Source: Hericium rajendrae (taxonomy: Eukaryota; Basidiomycota; Agaricomycetes; Russulales; Hericiaceae). From it: a stretch of 64,000 nt of DNA. The position numbers and the translations under genes were made by a program. This document shows positions 12,501 to 24,605 of the stretch, one piece after another. The stretch spans positions 1,860,001 through 1,924,000 of the forward strand of contig CM065878.1 in NCBI GenBank assembly GCA_033439255.1. Direction: 5' to 3'. Position 1 is the stretch's first letter. The number at the start of each line of letters is the position of its first letter. The notes below the pieces were generated by a model. That model made no database searches, was not told where the DNA came from, and saw only the letters and a program-made list of their open reading frames with translations.

Positions 12501-14484
12501 TTGGGACCAGGCTTGACGCGGACGTTCGGAGGTGATATCGCGCGCCGGAGATCATCCACATCAGACGATGGCTGGAGAGGTGGGGATGTCGGGCGAATGC
12601 CGTTCGAGACTTGCGCCTGTCCCTGTTGCCCGAGGTCATTACCAACGGACGACTTCCGACTCGGCCGCGCGGCCTTATCAGCAGTCTGTTTGTTCGCGTC
12701 GGGGTATTTGATATGTTCTGATAGGGTCGTCAGCACAAGCTCTACTGTGGATCTGAAAGATACCCACTGGTATCAAGAACGTGGATGAGAGTCGGCTCGT
12801 CGGGCTTCGTGACTGCATAGGACTCTCCTCCGAGGACAAACACCCTTGTGCCGCTGGCAGCCATGGCATGACCTGATCTCGCGCTGGGCGAAGGTCCCAT
12901 ATTCTGAAACATGAACCATCGCTGAGCTGAAAACCCATCGTCAATTACCTCACACAGGCAAATTCATGAAGCAATACATACTGGAGATCTTAAATGCCGT
13001 CAGATCACCGAGATCCTTGCCATCAACGCCACGTCCTCCAAAGACGTAGACGACATCATCCACAATCGCTGCTGCGTGGCCTTCGCGTGGCGACGGAATA
13101 TATCCAATGCATTGCAACTCGGACCATGTTCGCGTAGGGATATCGAAAACCCAGGTATCGTTGTAATGATACTGGCCGTCAGTACCTCCGAAACTGTGAT
13201 GGTAGACACGTCAGATTCCATCGCAACCCAGCAAATCAAATACAACGAACATGATAATCCGGTCACCGTGAGCCATGCACACATGGCCAGTACGACTTGC
13301 AGGCTTATCAGAACCCGCGGCAGGTTCGTAGAGCTCCCAGGCCGCCTTCGATTTTACTATGAAAAGAAACATTAGTGGTGAGGATCCCAAAAAGCAATGA
13401 CACGACCGACATGAATTGAGATCAAATGCCCAAAGGTCTTGCAAGAACTCTCCGTCGACTTGTCCTCCGAAGACGAAGAACTTCGAACCGACCATACAGA
13501 CTGCATGTCCATATCTACCTACAGGACCTGGACCAGACACGTTGACACGGGTCCATTCCCTCGACACTGTCAAGGACATGTCAATAGGGCATTAGATAGA
13601 TATCAAAATAATCATACCAAGATTTAGAAGGTACAACGCCTCGTCTTGTTTGTCGCCCGGCTTCGCTCTCGCATCCGTCTTGGTATCACCACCCCAAACG
13701 ACCAGCACACTACTGACTAGGGTACTGGCGTGGCCCACTCTAGTGCTCGGCAACTCTCCTTTGGTTTGCAGCATCGTCGCGCTAAGGTCGCGCGTGCTGA
13801 AGACATAGAGATCATTGCGTGCAGTTTCGTGCACGAGACCTCCGAACAAGAAAAGCTCTCCTGCAGGAGTCGCATGTGAGGGCAGCGCGTGACCGTATCG
13901 CGGAAATGGTGATGGACTCGGTTGAGTTGATGGGGGGACTCCAGCTTTGGGAAGGACTACGGGGGGTTGGAGGTGCAGTCGACGCGCAGACCACGGGTAT
14001 ACGGGTCGTTGTGGCTGAGAGGACTGCTGCTGTGGAGGTGACTGCTGGCTCTCTGCAGGGCTTTGTTGCTGCTGGGGAGGTGTTTGCTGTTGCATGGGGG
14101 CCTGTTGTGATGGCGGCGGTGCGTTGGCTACGATACCGTTGGGAATCGGCGCGCCATTGGTATTTGGGTTGGTATTCGGGCGCGGAGGACGAACTGCACC
14201 AACTACGGCAGGGCCTTGGCTGATACTTGCAGGGCCAGCAGCGAGGTTCGTTTGGACGGGTGGGCTTCTGAACATGTTAAGCGAGGTGAGTGAGGTGGTG
14301 ATGGAAGTCAGGAAAAGAGGATAACCGTACGTTTCATGCGCACTGTCCCGAATTGCTGCCTGCTGCTGCGCCTGCTGCTTCTCCTGGTATATGGCACGAG
14401 TAAAAAGAGATTGAGCGTATGTTGCCGGTTGCGATGAACATTAGAACATACGTTCGAGTTCTTCTTCCTTGAGAAGAAGGACAT
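9568..14484 (-). CDS. tea1: Kelch-repeat/coiled-coil cell-end marker, Tea1/Kel1 type
   Basis: Likely polarity protein that marks growing cell ends, with N-terminal kelch propeller and long C-terminal coiled coil as in fission yeast Tea1. The start MSFFSRKKNSN is joined through two small exons to a Pro/Gln-rich linker. Six kelch-like blades follow, with recurring RxGHA and FGG elements: ELFLFGG, VLVVWGG, KFFVFGG, VVYVFGG and VFVLGG. A Ser/Pro-rich linker at about 12.0-12.7 kb contains repeated RAISP/RALSP motifs. From about 11.9 kb leftward to 9.6 kb the protein is almost continuous heptad-rich coiled coil, ending NFASHERSKSRS. Around 11,480-11,510 the coiled coil changes frame by one base with no credible intron, probably a base-level error. 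Kelch exons are separated by short introns; the coiled-coil part is nearly intronless. Tea1 assignment rests on architecture, not residue-level comparison. Confidence 0.85.
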
Positions 14485-15109
14485 TCTCCTTACCCTGGTT
14501 CCTAAGATCGACGGTATGGTTGAATTGAACGAGGGGGAGGGGGAGGGAGGGAGGAAAGAGAGACGCTGGGACAGGCCCTGCCTGTGTCGAGAGTGGTCGG
14601 TCAATCTCAGGCAACGGGCGCCTCCGCCTTCTGTCCCTGCTTTGGCCCTGTTTGCTTTCAGCCACTGCTTGATGGCGACCACCGACTGTTCATCATCAGC
14701 TTATCACCGTTCTCTAAGTACTCACGCCAGATCTCCATCATGTCGCCGAAATAGCACCTTGAACGCTGAGCATATGCTCCGCCAGCAACGATACAATGCA
14801 GAAAGCAAATTATCGTGTTATTGCCTCCACGACCAGGTATATTGGCTGCATGTTCGCATGCTGCTTTGTTTCGACAATTCACCTACTGGTACGCATACGC
14901 ATCACTGTAGCAATATCACAGGTTTTTCTCTCCGTGGAGGACAGCTAGTGCCCGAAATGCTAAAAACCACCGGTTCCATCGGCACGATGGTATCATCCTG
15001 TCAATTTCCCTTTTCTCTTTTTACGGCTACGTTTCCACACGTACTTACTCATCTCAGCAAAGCCTCAATCTAATCCGACAAGGGAGCAAAAGAGTGCCAC
15101 CCGATGCCA
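14485..15109. other. Upstream region of the Tea1-like gene
   Basis: About 625 bp between the Tea1-like start and the decayed P450. It has a purine-rich G/A stretch on the + strand at about 14,520-14,575 (pyrimidine-rich on the coding strand of the Tea1-like gene), which suits a fungal promoter or leader. Short open frames here have no recognisable content. I see no gene. Confidence 0.4.
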
Positions 15110-16580
15110 TGTGATCTCAATATGTATGGACAGGGCGCAAGAGGAGCCTCTGCCTCGGGCTTGCTCTTCGAGATCACGGTCACGGTTCTCCTACCAACCT
15201 TCTCTGTGGTACCGCCATCTCAAAGACAAAGGACCGGATCACTGTGAACAAGATTCCTTTCACCCTGACAACACGACGCATCATCAGTCGTATGGACATC
15301 GCTATGATGAAATGAACCCACTCGGCAACAAGGAACCTGCAGTCGATGCAAGAGTATGGGCTCGTATGGGCCACCCCAAAAATGGGGAAGTTGCTCCATT
15401 TCCTAGGCACGGACTTGACGGTATCGGGTGAGATCCTGCCATCGTTCCGGACTATCTTTACGAGTATGAGTTCAACTTCGGAAATCTGACGAAAGAGCTT
15501 GAAAACGGAATACGTACAGGAACTCGAGGGCGTCCTCGCCCTATATCTCTTTGGACGGTTGATTCCTTGGAATGAGAGAATGGTGACATCGTTTTTACTT
15601 ACCCTGGTATGCACAGCGCTCGATCTAGCCGCCGCTGTGTAACGTCAACGAGAGTGCATATTTCCTCACCTCATCTCGTGCCTCACATTCCCATGTTTGT
15701 CGACGTACGCGTTGTCCACGGGTATAACGACGTCGCGAACAGCGGTGCATTCAAAATCAGGCATGGGGTGATGGAGCCGCAGGCCTTCGCAAACTACCGT
15801 CTCGAATTACGGCAAGGCATTGAGGTCTCGACCTTCAGCGCGCCAGTACTACATGCGAATACTACCCATCAAAGTGAAGTGACCTTGAATGGCCACCAGG
15901 CCTAAGAGCGCGGATCAATGAAATGAGCTGCTTTGAAAATTAGCAAATTAAGCTGACCATCTCCAACTAGTTCTCCGAAAGCAAACTTAATCATTTCAGA
16001 CCGATGAAATTCGAGGTCGTGTGAGAGAATAAAGTTGATGGCCTTGAGGTCTACAGTGAATAACTTCTTTATCTGCGCGGATATCAATTGGCAGCGAGAA
16101 ACGCAGTGGGCTGAAAAACTTTACGTTGAAGAACGAGTTGAACTTGAAGGTATGTTCATACTGAGCGAGAGAAAGACGCCAAAGCTCGTCTGCATCCGTC
16201 TCTTGAAAGCAGTTTCCAGGTCTTCCGATTGATATTGCGGGTTTTCCCGTCCGTAGAGTCTGGTGCGCCTGGATTCGCGGCCTCATATACAGAACGACTC
16301 ACTAGATTCTGAATGATGTGGAGAAAAGTAGAGGGTAGGGAAGAATTGATGTAAATTGAAGTTGTTCGACGTGATTGGCGGCGTCGTGACGGCCAACGTG
16401 AAGATGTTGTGATCGCCCATCCGGTCTTGCTGGCGTAGCTAGTACTACGGGAACGGCGAGCCGGTACATCTGCCTCAAGATTTTCTCCGTCATGGCTGTT
16501 TTTCGCAAACATACTTTGTGCATCGTCCGCCCATTATTCTTTCTCATTGTCTGGCTTATGACGAGTTGGCCGAACAATTC
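15110..16580 (-). pseudogene. Decayed cytochrome P450 gene
   Basis: Reading right to left on the minus strand, P450 landmarks appear in the right order but in different frames. At about 16,130-16,210 is DADELWRLSLAQYEHTFKFN. After a well-formed 50-nt intron comes LFTVDLKAINFILSHDLEF and then KFAFGELVGDG, matching the N-terminal DPKAxNHIL / GxLLGxG region. A further intron leads to GLVAIQG. A block of the middle of the protein is missing. Then EGLRLHHPMPDFECTA is the K-helix ExxR region (about 15,750), followed by DVVIPVDNAYVDKHG. RVSKNDVTILSFQGINR precedes the PERW region. The haem loop survives as a GGP in one frame and SCIDCRFLVAE in the next (about 15,350-15,400). A C-terminal FTVIRSFVFEMAVP follows. 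Stops and frame changes plus the deletion mark it as a pseudogene. Intron edges remain recognisable, which suggests moderate age. It resembles the large basidiomycete P450 clans; the family is not assignable. Confidence 0.8.
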
Positions 16581-16698
16581 TCAACAGAGGACCGTGTTCA
16601 AGATCGATTACTTAGGACCTTGAAAATAGTTACAGCTGCGCATGATCTCTTCAATCGCAGAAATCAAGCGTTCAAAAACCAAGGTAACATGCATGACT

Positions 16699-17739
16699 CT
16701 AGCTCCATTGATGTTCAACGCCGGGATAATTGTCATGAACATATGCCTCCCAAAACTCCTGCGCAACCTCGCACTCCTTGAAATGCTCCATAAACTCCTC
16801 CTCCGTGTATATCAGATCCAGCCTCTGCCTCGCGATCTCCAGCTCCGCCGCCGCCGCCGCATTCCACGGCTCCTCCGCGACATCCAAGTGCCTCGTCCGA
16901 TACGCCATCGCGCACCCCTGGCACGGCAGCACCGTGCGCACCGCGCCCGCCGCCGCATCAAAATAAGGCAGATCGATCGCAACCAGCGAGCTCCACGGAT
17001 TCGCGCGCGGCGCCCTGTCCTCCGCGCGGGTCCCGCGCGTCAGGTCCGCGCGCTGCTCGTGCGCCGTCACGTAGCGCGTCATCCCCTGCTCGCCGCCGTG
17101 CAGCGCGAGGATCGCCATGCGCGCGCGCTCGCGGCTCACGAGGTGCTTCCACAGGCGGAAGCTGAGCGCGGTGTCGCCCACGACGGGCATGTCCGGCTGC
17201 GGGCCGCCCAGCGTCGCCTGCGCGGCGAACGGCAGCGTCGGCGCGAGGCGCGGCGACTGCTCGAGGCAGCGGAAGCAGCAGCGCATGCACTCGGGCATCC
17301 AGAGCAGCCCGCCCGTCTTGCCGCAGAGGCCGCACGCTTTGTTGCAGAGCGCGGCGTGCACCTGGTCCATGCTGACGGAGGCGGCGACGCCCGCCATCGA
17401 GAGCGCTATTACCACGCGCGGCGCGTGCAGCATGATGTGCTGATATTGGGTGGAGGCGGCGGTGAGCTCCCGCGCTCGTCTGTTGACGAGCCGGAGCGTG
17501 AAAAGGGTCCGGAAGTCCAAGTTCTCTAATATGATGTGGAGCAGCTCGGTGGGTAGCTTGTCTAGGTGTCCGAGTGTGCTCGCAGCGGGAGGGCCGCTGG
17601 GGTTAAGAATGGCTGGCGGGACGGTCGATTGCTTGCTCTGTGGTATCATGAGCGTGCCCGCGAAGTGATCCATATTTTGACTCGTGAGGACGTTGAACAG
17701 TTCTCGACGCTTGACTGCGTCGGTCGGAACAGCGACCAT
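16699..17739 (-). CDS. F-box protein with Cys-rich domain (paralog A)
   Basis: Single-exon gene of 346 codons. The N-terminal F-box core is LDKLPTELLHIILENLDFRT with LRLVNRRAREL (about residues 60-95), which predicts binding to Skp1 in an SCF ubiquitin ligase. Downstream a cysteine cluster reads CNKACGLCGKTGG and then MPECMRCCFRCLEQSP (about residues 135-165), likely metal binding. Near the C-terminus are CQGCAMAYRTRH and FMEHFKECEVAQEFW. These features match the gene at 21,918-23,075 at the same positions. The middle of the gene is strikingly GC-rich at third positions compared with its paralog. Start codon: first ATG of the open frame, MVAVPTDAV. The substrate is unknown. Function beyond F-box adaptor is not inferable. 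Confidence 0.85.
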   Translation of the reverse strand: MVAVPTDAVKRRELFNVLTSQNMDHFAGTLMIPQSKQSTVPPAILNPSGPPAASTLGHLDKLPTELLHIILENLDFRTLFTLRLVNRRARELTAASTQYQHIMLHAPRVVIALSMAGVAASVSMDQVHAALCNKACGLCGKTGGLLWMPECMRCCFRCLEQSPRLAPTLPFAAQATLGGPQPDMPVVGDTALSFRLWKHLVSRERARMAILALHGGEQGMTRYVTAHEQRADLTRGTRAEDRAPRANPWSSLVAIDLPYFDAAAGAVRTVLPCQGCAMAYRTRHLDVAEEPWNAAAAAELEIARQRLDLIYTEEEFMEHFKECEVAQEFWEAYVHDNYPGVEHQWS

Positions 17740-18213
17740 GATGGTCGGGGCGAAATGGCTGCGTGAATAGTGGCCGTTCGCAACATATCAACCTAGAATG
17801 TACTTGCTAATATTGAGGATTGGTGACCCCTATGCAACTGAGACGTTCCAGCTTATCGCGCGCCGTCTCCGCTATCTCGGTCGGTCAAAGAATACTACGC
17901 CTTCCTTTCCTGGGCAAATATTTGGTTCCGCCCGGTCCTCGTTCTTGGAATCCACAGCCAAGCCGACATCGCAGGCGGAGGCAAAGTACCGGGAATGATA
18001 GCGGTTATCGCTCAGCAAATACTTCACCCCGCGAACTTCGTCAACGACGCCCCTCGCCCTCCCAGGAATTAAAATGCTGCATATCCAAGATAGTAGGGCA
18101 TACATATGAACATGGTATATGACCGCCAGATGGCCTGTAAGGTAGCTCTGCATTATAAGCACGTATTATAACGAAGTCTGACACTTCTCTGATGATGCAA
18201 TGCCGTCTGGCGT
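17740..18213. other. Intergenic region upstream of F-box paralog A
   Basis: About 470 bp between the F-box start and the inferred end of the lipase gene. It should hold the F-box promoter and the lipase 3' end. An open frame of the lipase reading continues to about 18,153, so the exact lipase end is uncertain. No other gene is seen. Confidence 0.35.
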
Positions 18214-20583
18214 TCACGGAAGGCGCGGCGTACCTTCATCGTCATCGTCATCATCGGACGACGCATCCCATGGGTCATCCTCGATCTTCGACTTCCTCTT
18301 CGCCTTCTTCGCAGCATTGCACTGGCATGGCCGTTGACTTTGTTAAGGCCCGTCTTCCGCTGATCCTTAGCTGCGCCTACCACCGAAGTCTGCCCACCAC
18401 CCTTGCCCGTGTCCATCACCGTCGTCCGCTCACCGCCAGCCGCCCCAGCTGCAGCTTTCTGCTGATCCTCAGCCGAGCCCGTCACCGCCTTCACCTCCCG
18501 CGCCCGCGCCCGTTCCCGCCTCTGCAACCCGCCGCCCCATCGCCTCGACCTCTGGACACTCCTCCGGCCGGTCCTTATGCGCATGATCGCCCTGTCCCTC
18601 CACTTCGCGCGCCAGAAAGTCCGCGACGCCGAGGTAGAACGTCGCGGGCTTGAATTTGATTTCCTTTCCGCGCAGCTCGGCCCATTTATAGCGCGCCGTG
18701 TTGATCCAACCGACGAGATCGAGATGGTTCACGGATTCGAGCGTGCCGAGATATACGTTCCCTGTCGAAATGATGAGCGAAAAAAAGAGGATGGCAAATC
18801 TGATATGGACCTACCCATTTCGCAGACTGAACAGAGACAAGCCCATCATTGGGGCCCTCTTTCTCCAGAACCACCGAATGTGGATATCTGCGCGCCTGAT
18901 AAAACAGCCAGACACCGGAGAGAACTAGCAACACTCACTTCCACGTATCAATCAACCCAGGATTGTACACAGCGCCCCAGCTGAAATACCGCACGCCCTC
19001 TAGATTGGGCGTCTCCTCGTTGAACTTGCGCATGTTCTCGACCGTGAGGGACTCGAATGCCTTGCCATCTCCACCGCCGTTCGGCAGGAGATCGAGCAGC
19101 GAGAGGACCTGCGGCAGCCGTGTGAGGCCCACGGCGTCGAGAAAGTGGTCGGCGAAGACGGAGCCGCGGTGTGGGGTGGCGATGGTCGTGACGGAGAGCA
19201 CGGAGAAAGTGTGCGAGTGCAGGTTCGTGGTCATGTAGCGGCAGTCTAAGGCCGCCCTGCAGATGAACGAGTTATAACGAACTGCAGCCTTGCGAAAGTG
19301 GAAGCTTACCATGCTGTGACCTGGGATTGTCAGTTATAACGTCTGACTTCATGCGAGATCGTACTCACCGATAAGGTGAACCTTACGGCCGGCATATACT
19401 TCCTCTACCTTCTTCTCTAAGTACCTTGGCACGGTCGACGGGTGAGCTTGTGGCGGGCACCCGAGTAATGAGGACCTCGGCACCAATGGCTTCCAAAACC
19501 TCCTTAATCCCGCGCCAATGCGTCACCTCGAGCGGCGCTATTGACGGACCAATCATTACCGAATCGAACCCAAGTAATCCGTGGCAGAAGACAAGGGGAT
19601 TCTTCGGGGCGAGGTCTGGTGGTGATAAGAACTTAAAGCGATAAAAAGGGGAGAGAACAAGGACGCGTACATTTCCGCGCTATATTGGATTGCTCCTCTG
19701 CGATGGTATCTGCGCGGTCCGACTCGTCAAGTAATCGATCGACATTCTCTTTATTGTCGCCCTGAAACCACCACCAACTGGAAGACGACGGGGCAGCATT
19801 GGCGCTCGTGCTATAAGATGCAGCTTGTCTGTGCTTCCCTCCTTGCGCCCAATGGACTGGATATGCAGCTGCGAGTCACGCTCGCGCTCACGCTCACGAT
19901 TCTGGAGAAAGCGGAGCGTATCAAGGGACGAGCCGTTGTGGCGGAGAACTCTCTACGATTATGGGTGAACTGAGGGCGGGCGTGTAGATGTCGCGAGTGT
20001 GGCCCTGTTCGAAGGGATCGTGTGCGTATATGGATGGAGGAACGTGCGCTTGGGAAAGGGTGGCTGTTGGTAGGGTTGTGGAAGTGAGGGTGCGAAGAAA
20101 GGCTGGTGAAGAAGAATATAAAGATGGTGGTATTGACGGAGAGGAGGGATGGAGGTGGGAATGTGAATGCGCAGGTTGATGGGATGCAGACGGATGTGCG
20201 AGAGGCGGAGGGCTTGGGAGGGGAGAACTAAGGGCATCTTGAAGAGACGACAGTGGAGAATCGGAACGAGACGAGGCGACGGAGTGGGAGGAAGAGCTGC
20301 TGTGGAGGGATGATGAGGAAGGCTGGCGGCCGAGCCAGCGAAGGACAGGCAAGGTCGACTTTTGGGGAGACGGCTGGGATGACGGAGGCGGGGACGGCAT
20401 CGCAGGTTGCAAGGACGGCAGCCGTGGCTTGGGCTTTATTCGGGACGCCCGGGAGCGTGGAGGTCGCATGGCCTCTTGAAGCTGCTCAGAAGGGCCGGCG
20501 AAGGACGGGAGGAGGGATTGCAGACGCGACGAAAGCGTTTGCAACGGTTCAGGCGGTCCAGACCCAGGCGGGGTGTTGGCCAT
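18214..20583 (-). CDS. Alpha/beta-hydrolase lipase with disordered N-terminus
   Basis: Probable triacylglycerol lipase/esterase. The N-terminal 200 or so residues (MANTPPGSG...) are Ser/Pro/His-rich and disordered. The catalytic part begins after an intron at KNPLVFCHGLLGFDSV, the oxyanion-hole HG region. The nucleophile elbow is built across two introns as LIG-HSM-GGLDCRYM, giving the classic GHSMGG motif with the catalytic serine. Next is TIATPHRGSVFADHFLD, then the substrate-lid and acid regions, and VNHLDLVGWINTARYKW, in which the His is the likely triad member. The C-terminus is low-complexity Gly/Ala/Glu; my preferred end is the acidic tail DDPWDASSDDDDDEG at 18,214. Joins near 19,920 and 18,320 need either unusual introns or one-base errors. 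No N-terminal signal peptide is evident, which favours an intracellular enzyme. Several introns of 42-60 nt are visible. Confidence 0.82.
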
Positions 20584-21917
20584 GGGCTACGACACGATGA
20601 CGATGAACGAGTCGGAGGCCATTCCAACTCTGCCGACATGCACAGATGTCGGTCTGTCTGTCTTTCCGTCCGCAGTCCGACAGCTTGCTCTCTTCCCCTG
20701 CCGTGACTGTGACGTCACCACCTTGTTTCTCTTTCTCCCCGACATGTCCTCCCATCCCAAACTTCCGTCCATCTTGCCCTCTAGACCTGCTGTTCGAGAT
20801 GGTAACATCCGTTTATCTTCAATAATTAATCATCTCACGTTTGTGCAGTTACCACAACTGCAGACCAAATAGCCACGACCGTCGCTAGAGTCACAAATCC
20901 TTCAGAGTAAGGTTGGTCCCCATGCTGACTTGTCTTCTGCTAATTGCTCGTTGCGTGGGCAGGACACCCATTTTCATATGCGCTTTCAAAGGTACAGTCT
21001 AAAATGCCATGCGTCTGCTCTAGTTCTGAGCGGGATGTCCAGATTGTAATCGTTTATTTCCCCTCCCGCGACCGCCTCATGCTCCACAGAAAACGGGACC
21101 ATGATTCTGAAGACGACAAGGACATAATAACATGGAATGAATAGGCTTGCAGTGCTGTTCTTGAATTCTGATGTTGAGCTGAGCAAAAGGTATCAATTAT
21201 CAAGATTTTCGCGGTCGACGGAGCCATTAGACTTAGATCATTTTGTTAACGGCGTTGAAGTGTTTCTTTCGTCAGAAGGATGTCTCCTTCAGTGATACAG
21301 TCGATACAGTTCCGAGTCCGCATCGACCGACCCAAGCTGAAGAGTTGACGGTTCAGGCACAAATCAAAATTCAGAAGTCTGGCCTCGATGCCGGGGCTCC
21401 TGCTCTTCACATCTTTTCGTCCTTCCTTGGTATATCTTGTCCGTTTCTGAATGAATCTCCCAACCGCCGAATATGGTGACGAATTTTCCTCTTCTGGTGA
21501 GGGGATCCATTTCTGGAAAATTTGGTTTCGCGCACGTATATAAGGTCTCATCGCCGGTCGCGCTCATCGACCTTTCTTTCTTTCCTTCCCTCATCGTGCC
21601 TCTCCTTCCTGCCTCCATCTCGTCTTGCTTCAGCCAGTTGCATTCGACTGCTTCCTTCCATCAGTTTCCTTTATATCTGTTTCCTCCTGGCTCCTCCAGT
21701 CACTCGAATCATCGATCAGTTGTTTCGTCATCTCGCATACATCCAGGTAAAAAATAGTCAGTCATCAAGCTTCAAGTCTCAATATATATGCTTGCCATCT
21801 CAATTGACCTTCGTGTATAGGCAATGGTTTCTAGTGCTACAAAATCCAACCACGAGTCCTGCGAGTCCTGTCGTACTCAGGTCTTCCGCGCCCGTCGACG
21901 ACGCTGTCCGTCATGCC
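20584..21917. other. Divergent intergenic region, lipase / F-box paralog B
   Basis: About 1.3 kb between two divergently transcribed genes. Contents: the TGACGTCA palindrome near the lipase, a TATATAAG box at 21,537-21,544, a long pyrimidine-rich tract at about 21,570-21,680, and a probable leader intron 21,747-21,820 (donor GTAAAA, acceptor TATAG). TATA box followed by CT-rich tract is typical of strongly expressed filamentous fungal promoters. No gene is seen. Confidence 0.5.
20710..20717. promoter_or_regulatory. CRE/ATF-type palindrome TGACGTCA
   Basis: Perfect 8-bp palindrome TGACGTCA located 127 bp upstream of the lipase start codon, in the intergenic region shared with F-box paralog B. 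This is the canonical site for CREB/ATF-type bZIP factors, which in fungi mediate stress and nutrient responses. A perfect 8-mer is expected by chance about once per 65 kb, so position is the main argument. Confidence 0.45.
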
Positions 21918-23824
<1,907 letters not shown>

Positions 23825-23886
23825 GGCGATGCAAGGCGCGAGGATGTGCGGAGAGGCCTGGGGACATATACGAGCACATATCTGCG

Positions 23887-23894
23887 TTTTTATA
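23887..23894 (-). promoter_or_regulatory. TATA box of the ribonuclease gene
   Basis: Minus-strand TATAAAAA about 65 bp upstream of the ribonuclease start codon, at a reasonable distance for a fungal TATA promoter with a short leader. Confidence 0.6.
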
Positions 23895-23976
23895 CCGCGT
23901 TGCTGCCGTGGTCTCGACGCAGACGCTCTGAATGCATGGGCAAATGGAAGGGGATGCAGAATATCGCATGGCTTCG

Positions 23977-24145
23977 CATGCATGTGCGTCGCGACGCCAG
24001 GAGCGTTGGTCCCCATAGAGGGACATATGCCGCGAGCGCCGTTCCATACGGAAGTGGAGCCCCATGCTCTCGGCGACAACGCATGCTTATTGCCGCGTTG
24101 AGCATGCAGATAACGAACGTGTCTTACCCGTGCTTGAGCATGCAG
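23977..24145. promoter_or_regulatory. Cluster of GCATGC palindromes in ribonuclease promoter
   Basis: Four copies of the palindrome GCATGC lie at 23,977, 24,081, 24,101 and 24,137. The last two sit inside a 12-bp exact direct repeat TTGAGCATGCAG at 24,098-24,109 and 24,134-24,145, spaced 36 bp. This is upstream of the ribonuclease TATA box. A binding-site array for a regulator of the secreted RNase is inferred. The remaining sequence to 24,605 shows no gene. Confidence 0.45.
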
Positions 24146-24605
24146 GTGGGACGACGATATATCTTTACGGATGGGCGTGTCATATGGTCCCGGAGCTGTG
24201 ATGGGGCGGGCGTCGTTTCGGGACTGCAGAAGCGCATCAGCATATGGTCGCCCGTCAAGTCGCCCGCAAATACTGTGATCATTGGAAAAAGACATCTGGA
24301 GATATATTTAGACTGTTCGACGGGAGATGCGAGCGCTACAAAAAGAAAAGCACAAACATGGATGTTTAACAAATGCAGGGGTATGTGTAAGATACAGGAA
24401 TGCGGGGGTCCGTGGTGGGCAGATGGGGTAAGTACGACGGGAATCCTGGTGAGAGAAGGTCTGTGAGATGTGTTCAAGAAAACGATCCAATGATTCACAC
24501 CAAGCTCCAAGAAAACAGACAAGGAAAGAAAGCAGCGACAGCGTGTGTAAACTGAAGAAAAACATCGTCACCGCGGGGTTCTGACGCACCGAAGACCGCG
24601 CACGG

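Noticed and set aside
15609-15905. Plus-strand 98-codon open frame that looked like a small gene
   Set aside because: The opposite strand here reads the P450 K-helix region (EGLRLHHPMPDFECTA), so this frame is a shadow of the relic.
16642-17529. Plus-strand 295-codon Arg-rich open frame opposite F-box paralog A
   Set aside because: Its Arg/Ala/Leu composition is the mirror of a very GC-rich coding strand, and the minus strand has a clear F-box and Cys cluster.
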